Part shown: one piece after another, positions 15,269 to 16,853 of the stretch | Numbering within the stretch: the stretch's first letter is position 1 | How the letters are laid out: every line of letters begins with the position of its first letter | Assembly (NCBI GenBank): GCA_022701365.1 | Contig: JAKUHH010000256.1 | Location: 529-17,381, forward strand | Reading direction: 5' to 3' | Length of the DNA: 16,853 nt | Source of the DNA: Mycocentrospora acerina | Taxonomy: Eukaryota; Ascomycota; Dothideomycetes; Pleosporales | Made by a program: the position numbers and the translations under genes | The notes under the pieces: generated by a model | Database searches by the model: none | What the model was told of the DNA's origin: nothing | The model's input: only the letters and a program-made list of their open reading frames with translations

Positions 15269-15297
15269 TTTTTTTTGATTAATTAAATCAAAAAAAA
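15269..15297. repeat. Palindrome with T/A-run arms before trnF
   Basis: Eight T, GATT, AATTA, AATC, then A-run: a 12-bp stem around a 5-nt loop. It is followed by an A-rich stretch containing GGGAACAAA, as at the 9844 palindrome. The rest of 15142-15336 shows no gene. Confidence 0.8.
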
Positions 15298-15336
15298 AAA
15301 TTAAAAAAAAGAAAAAAAGGGAACAAAAAAGAAAAA

Positions 15337-15409
15337 GCCCAGGTAGCTCAATTGGTAGAGCGAAACTTTGAAGGTGTTTAGGTTATAAGTTCAAATCTTA
15401 TCTTGGGCA
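15337..15409 (+). tRNA. trnF: tRNA-Phe (anticodon GAA)
   Basis: Acceptor GCCCAGG/CTTGGGC; D stem GCTC/GAGC; anticodon stem AAACT/TGTTT with loop TTGAAGG (anticodon GAA); T arm ATAAG TTCAAAT CTTAT; discriminator A. Confidence 0.94.
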
Positions 15410-15737
15410 TTACTAGATCATTGTATAAGAGATTAGTATTTTAGTAATAAAGCATATCTAAAAAAAAAAGTGTAGGATAACAACTCCCATCCGTTTAGGT
15501 GTAATAAATATAATATTTATATCCTATTTTTTCTGATTGATAAATATATTAAATTTTGATTAAAATGTATATATAACTAATATATAGTTATGTAGTAGTG
15601 AATGTAATGTATATATAATGTGTGTATAAATACATAGTAATGTATTTATAATGAATAGACAAATATATAGAAATGTATGTATACGATAAAATATGTAATA
15701 GAATAAATGCATAATTTTATAGTTAATATCTAAAAAT
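15410..15737. other. AT-rich spacer with degenerate repeats
   Basis: From about 15565 to 15710 the sequence is built of TATATAATG / TAGTAATGTAT phrases related to the 85-bp array. Open frames on the minus strand reflect this repeat, not a gene. Confidence 0.7.
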
Positions 15738-15818
15738 ATGGGTATGCTGAAATTGGTAGACAGGTCCCGCTTAGGACGGGGTGATATATTCATATAAGTT
15801 CGAGTCTTATTACCCATA
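15738..15818 (+). tRNA. trnL: tRNA-Leu (anticodon UAG)
   Basis: Class II. Acceptor ATGGGTA/TACCCAT is perfect; TGGTAGACA D loop; anticodon stem TCCCG/CGGG with loop CTTAGGA (anticodon TAG); variable arm; T arm ATAAG TTCGAGT CTTAT; discriminator A. It reads the CUN box as leucine. Confidence 0.95.
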
Positions 15819-15897
15819 AAGATACATAATGTATTATACTAGTTAATTCACATATTTTAATTTTGGATTATTATTTAAATAGGTTAATTATTATTAA

Positions 15898-15969
15898 TAT
15901 GTAGTAGACTAATGGTAAGTCATAAATTTTTGGTATTTACTTATGGGTGTTCGAATCACCCCTACATAA
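15898..15969 (+). tRNA. trnQ: tRNA-Gln (anticodon UUG)
   Basis: Acceptor TATGTAG/CTACATA; D stem GACT/AGTC; anticodon stem TAAAT/ATTTA with loop TTTTGGT (anticodon TTG); T arm GGGTG TTCGAAT CACCC; discriminator A. Five bases separate it from trnH. Confidence 0.95.
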
Positions 15970-15974
15970 AAAAA

Positions 15975-16048
15975 GGTGGATATAGTTCAATTGGCAGAAC
16001 AACTGTATGTGGCACAGTAAGTTCCCTGTTCGAGTCAGGGTATCCTCC
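15975..16048 (+). tRNA. trnH: tRNA-His (anticodon GUG)
   Basis: An eight-base acceptor GGTGGATA/TATCCTCC includes the encoded extra G at position -1 paired with C73, the identity mark of tRNA-His; position 2 is a T·T mismatch. Anticodon stem ACTGT/ACAGT with loop ATGTGGC (anticodon GTG); T arm CCCTG TTCGAGT CAGGG. Confidence 0.95.
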
Positions 16049-16194
16049 CAGCATGTTGTTATATATATATGATAATTATTTTAGCCGCTAACATATTTTT
16101 ATAGAAAGTTTCATCTACTACATGTATTATATAAACTTCACACTGCTGTGTCTTAGGGAGAGACAATTATTGTTTGTAAATTACTTAACAATAA

Positions 16195-16266
16195 GCCAGG
16201 ATAGTTCAATGGGTAGAACATTAATTTCATGCATTAAGAATGGGAATTCAAATTTCTCTCCTGGCT
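16195..16266 (+). tRNA. trnM: tRNA-Met-type (anticodon CAU), third copy
   Basis: Acceptor GCCAGGA/TCCTGGC is perfect; D stem GTTC/GAAC; anticodon stem TTAAT/ATTAA with loop TTCATGC (anticodon CAT); T arm GGGAA TTCAAAT TTCTC; discriminator T. The last tRNA of the cluster after rnl. Confidence 0.94.
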
Positions 16267-16465
16267 AAGCTAATAACCTGTTTATTTTTTTACTCTTATC
16301 TAATGCTATTACTTTAAGACGGGACAAAAATTTATTTTGTATTAAAGAGCAACTATTACTCTTTTACTTATTTAAGCTTTTACAGCTTATTACAATTTAT
16401 TTCTTTTATTTTTAAGGGGTGAAAGACAAAAACTAGAGATTCTAGCCAATGCACTGCAAAGATAA
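16267..16465. other. Spacer before the terminal ORF
   Basis: AT-rich, with two small stems (AAAGAG/CTCTTT and AAGC/GCTT) and a GGGACAAAAA phrase. No gene is visible. Confidence 0.6.
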
Positions 16466-16853
16466 GATTCAGCTAGTTTTAGAACTCTTTCTGAGATATT
16501 CCATAGCCACGTTAATGAGCATAAAAATTTAGCTCAGCAAGATTTTAAGATGGCTCATGAAGCTGCTATGAGATGTGATAAACATCTTAATCACATCTAT
16601 GCAAATTGTCTTAGTGATACGCATATAACNAACTCTTTCTGAGATATTCCATAGCCACGTTAATGAGCATAAAAATTTAGCTCAGCAAGATTTTAAGATG
16701 GCTCATGAAGCTGCTATGAGATGTGATAAACATCTTAATCACATCTATGCAAATTGTCTTAGTGATACGCATATAACTAATAGCTTATACGTGACTGAAG
16801 ACGCATTCTTAGACCGTCCCGGTTTCTTACGTTATAATGGTTTATTATTTAAC
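16466..16853 (+). CDS. Unidentified ORF, partial at 3' end and disrupted by an assembly duplication
   Basis: An open frame begins after TAA at 16463-16465, with ATG at 16550 (repeated at 16698 in the second copy of the duplication). From ATG 16698 it runs 52 codons to the end of the window without a stop. It begins MAHEAAMRCDKHLNHIYANC and later contains FLDRPGFLRYNGLLF. The coding is less AT-rich than the spacers. I do not recognise it: it is not the start of cox1, nad2 or another standard mitochondrial gene that I can see. As written, the first copy loses frame at the N (16630) and meets a stop in the second copy. If the 147-bp repeat is collapsed, the frame is continuous from 16466. The true start is unknown. 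Confidence 0.5.
16483..16777. repeat. Exact 147-bp direct repeat around a single N
   Basis: Positions 16483-16629 (AACTCTTTCTGAG to GCATATAAC) are repeated base for base at 16631-16777, with the only ambiguous base of the window at 16630 between them. This is the pattern left when two overlapping contig ends are joined with a gap character instead of being merged. Confidence 0.9.

Noticed and set aside
15560..15817. Long minus-strand open frame
   Set aside because: It is a by-product of TATATA/GTAATG repeats and overlaps trnL(UAG); its composition is low-complexity.

Overview
The window is part of a fungal mitochondrial genome, most likely from a filamentous ascomycete (Pezizomycotina). The base composition is very AT-rich. 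TGA is read as tryptophan: a tRNA-Trp with anticodon UCA is present, and in-frame TGA codons fall at conserved places in nad6 and in its intron ORF. Both mitochondrial rRNA genes are present, and all recognised genes lie on the + strand. A dense tRNA cluster sits on both sides of rnl (W-I-R-S-P before; T-M-M-E-A-F-L-Q-H-M after), which resembles the arrangement known from Pezizomycotina. I cannot fix the class from the sequence alone.

Layout. 1-1010: contig end (16 G) and a stretch with no gene I recognise. 1082-1676: tandem array of an 85-bp AT-rich unit. 1848-2189: trnR(UCU), a broken second trnR copy and a strongly folded leader. 2246-3945: rns. 3965-4857: a degenerate tRNA-like sequence, trnL(UAA), a structured non-coding stretch, trnY and trnN. 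4868-5119: a 59-nt nad6 remnant followed by one trnV. 5439-7953: nad6, split by a group I intron whose ORF is fused in frame to exon 1 and encodes a double-motif LAGLIDADG endonuclease with a NUMOD-like tail. 8088-8428: a second trnV, then trnK, trnG and trnD. 8447-8591: short tandem repeats. 8760-10064: trnS(GCU), trnW, trnI, trnR(ACG), trnS(UGA), trnP. About 10160-14005: intronless rnl with several AT-rich expansions. 14085-16266: ten tRNAs. 16466-end: an unidentified ORF, spoiled by an exact 147-bp duplication around a single N that looks like an unmerged assembly join.

Together the genes are translation machinery (two rRNAs, 25 tRNA genes covering every amino acid except cysteine) plus one complex I subunit. 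The most unusual structure is a family of seven near-identical hairpins (stem GTAATTTCG / CGAAATTAC, T-run before and A-run after, with a conserved asymmetric GAC/TA internal loop). They lie in both orientations, only in spacers and in the nad6 intron. The second is a duplicated nad6-trnV segment with the upstream nad6 copy reduced to a fragment, a visible case of duplication followed by loss. Several other spacers hold long perfect palindromes or multi-helix folds that the gene list does not explain.
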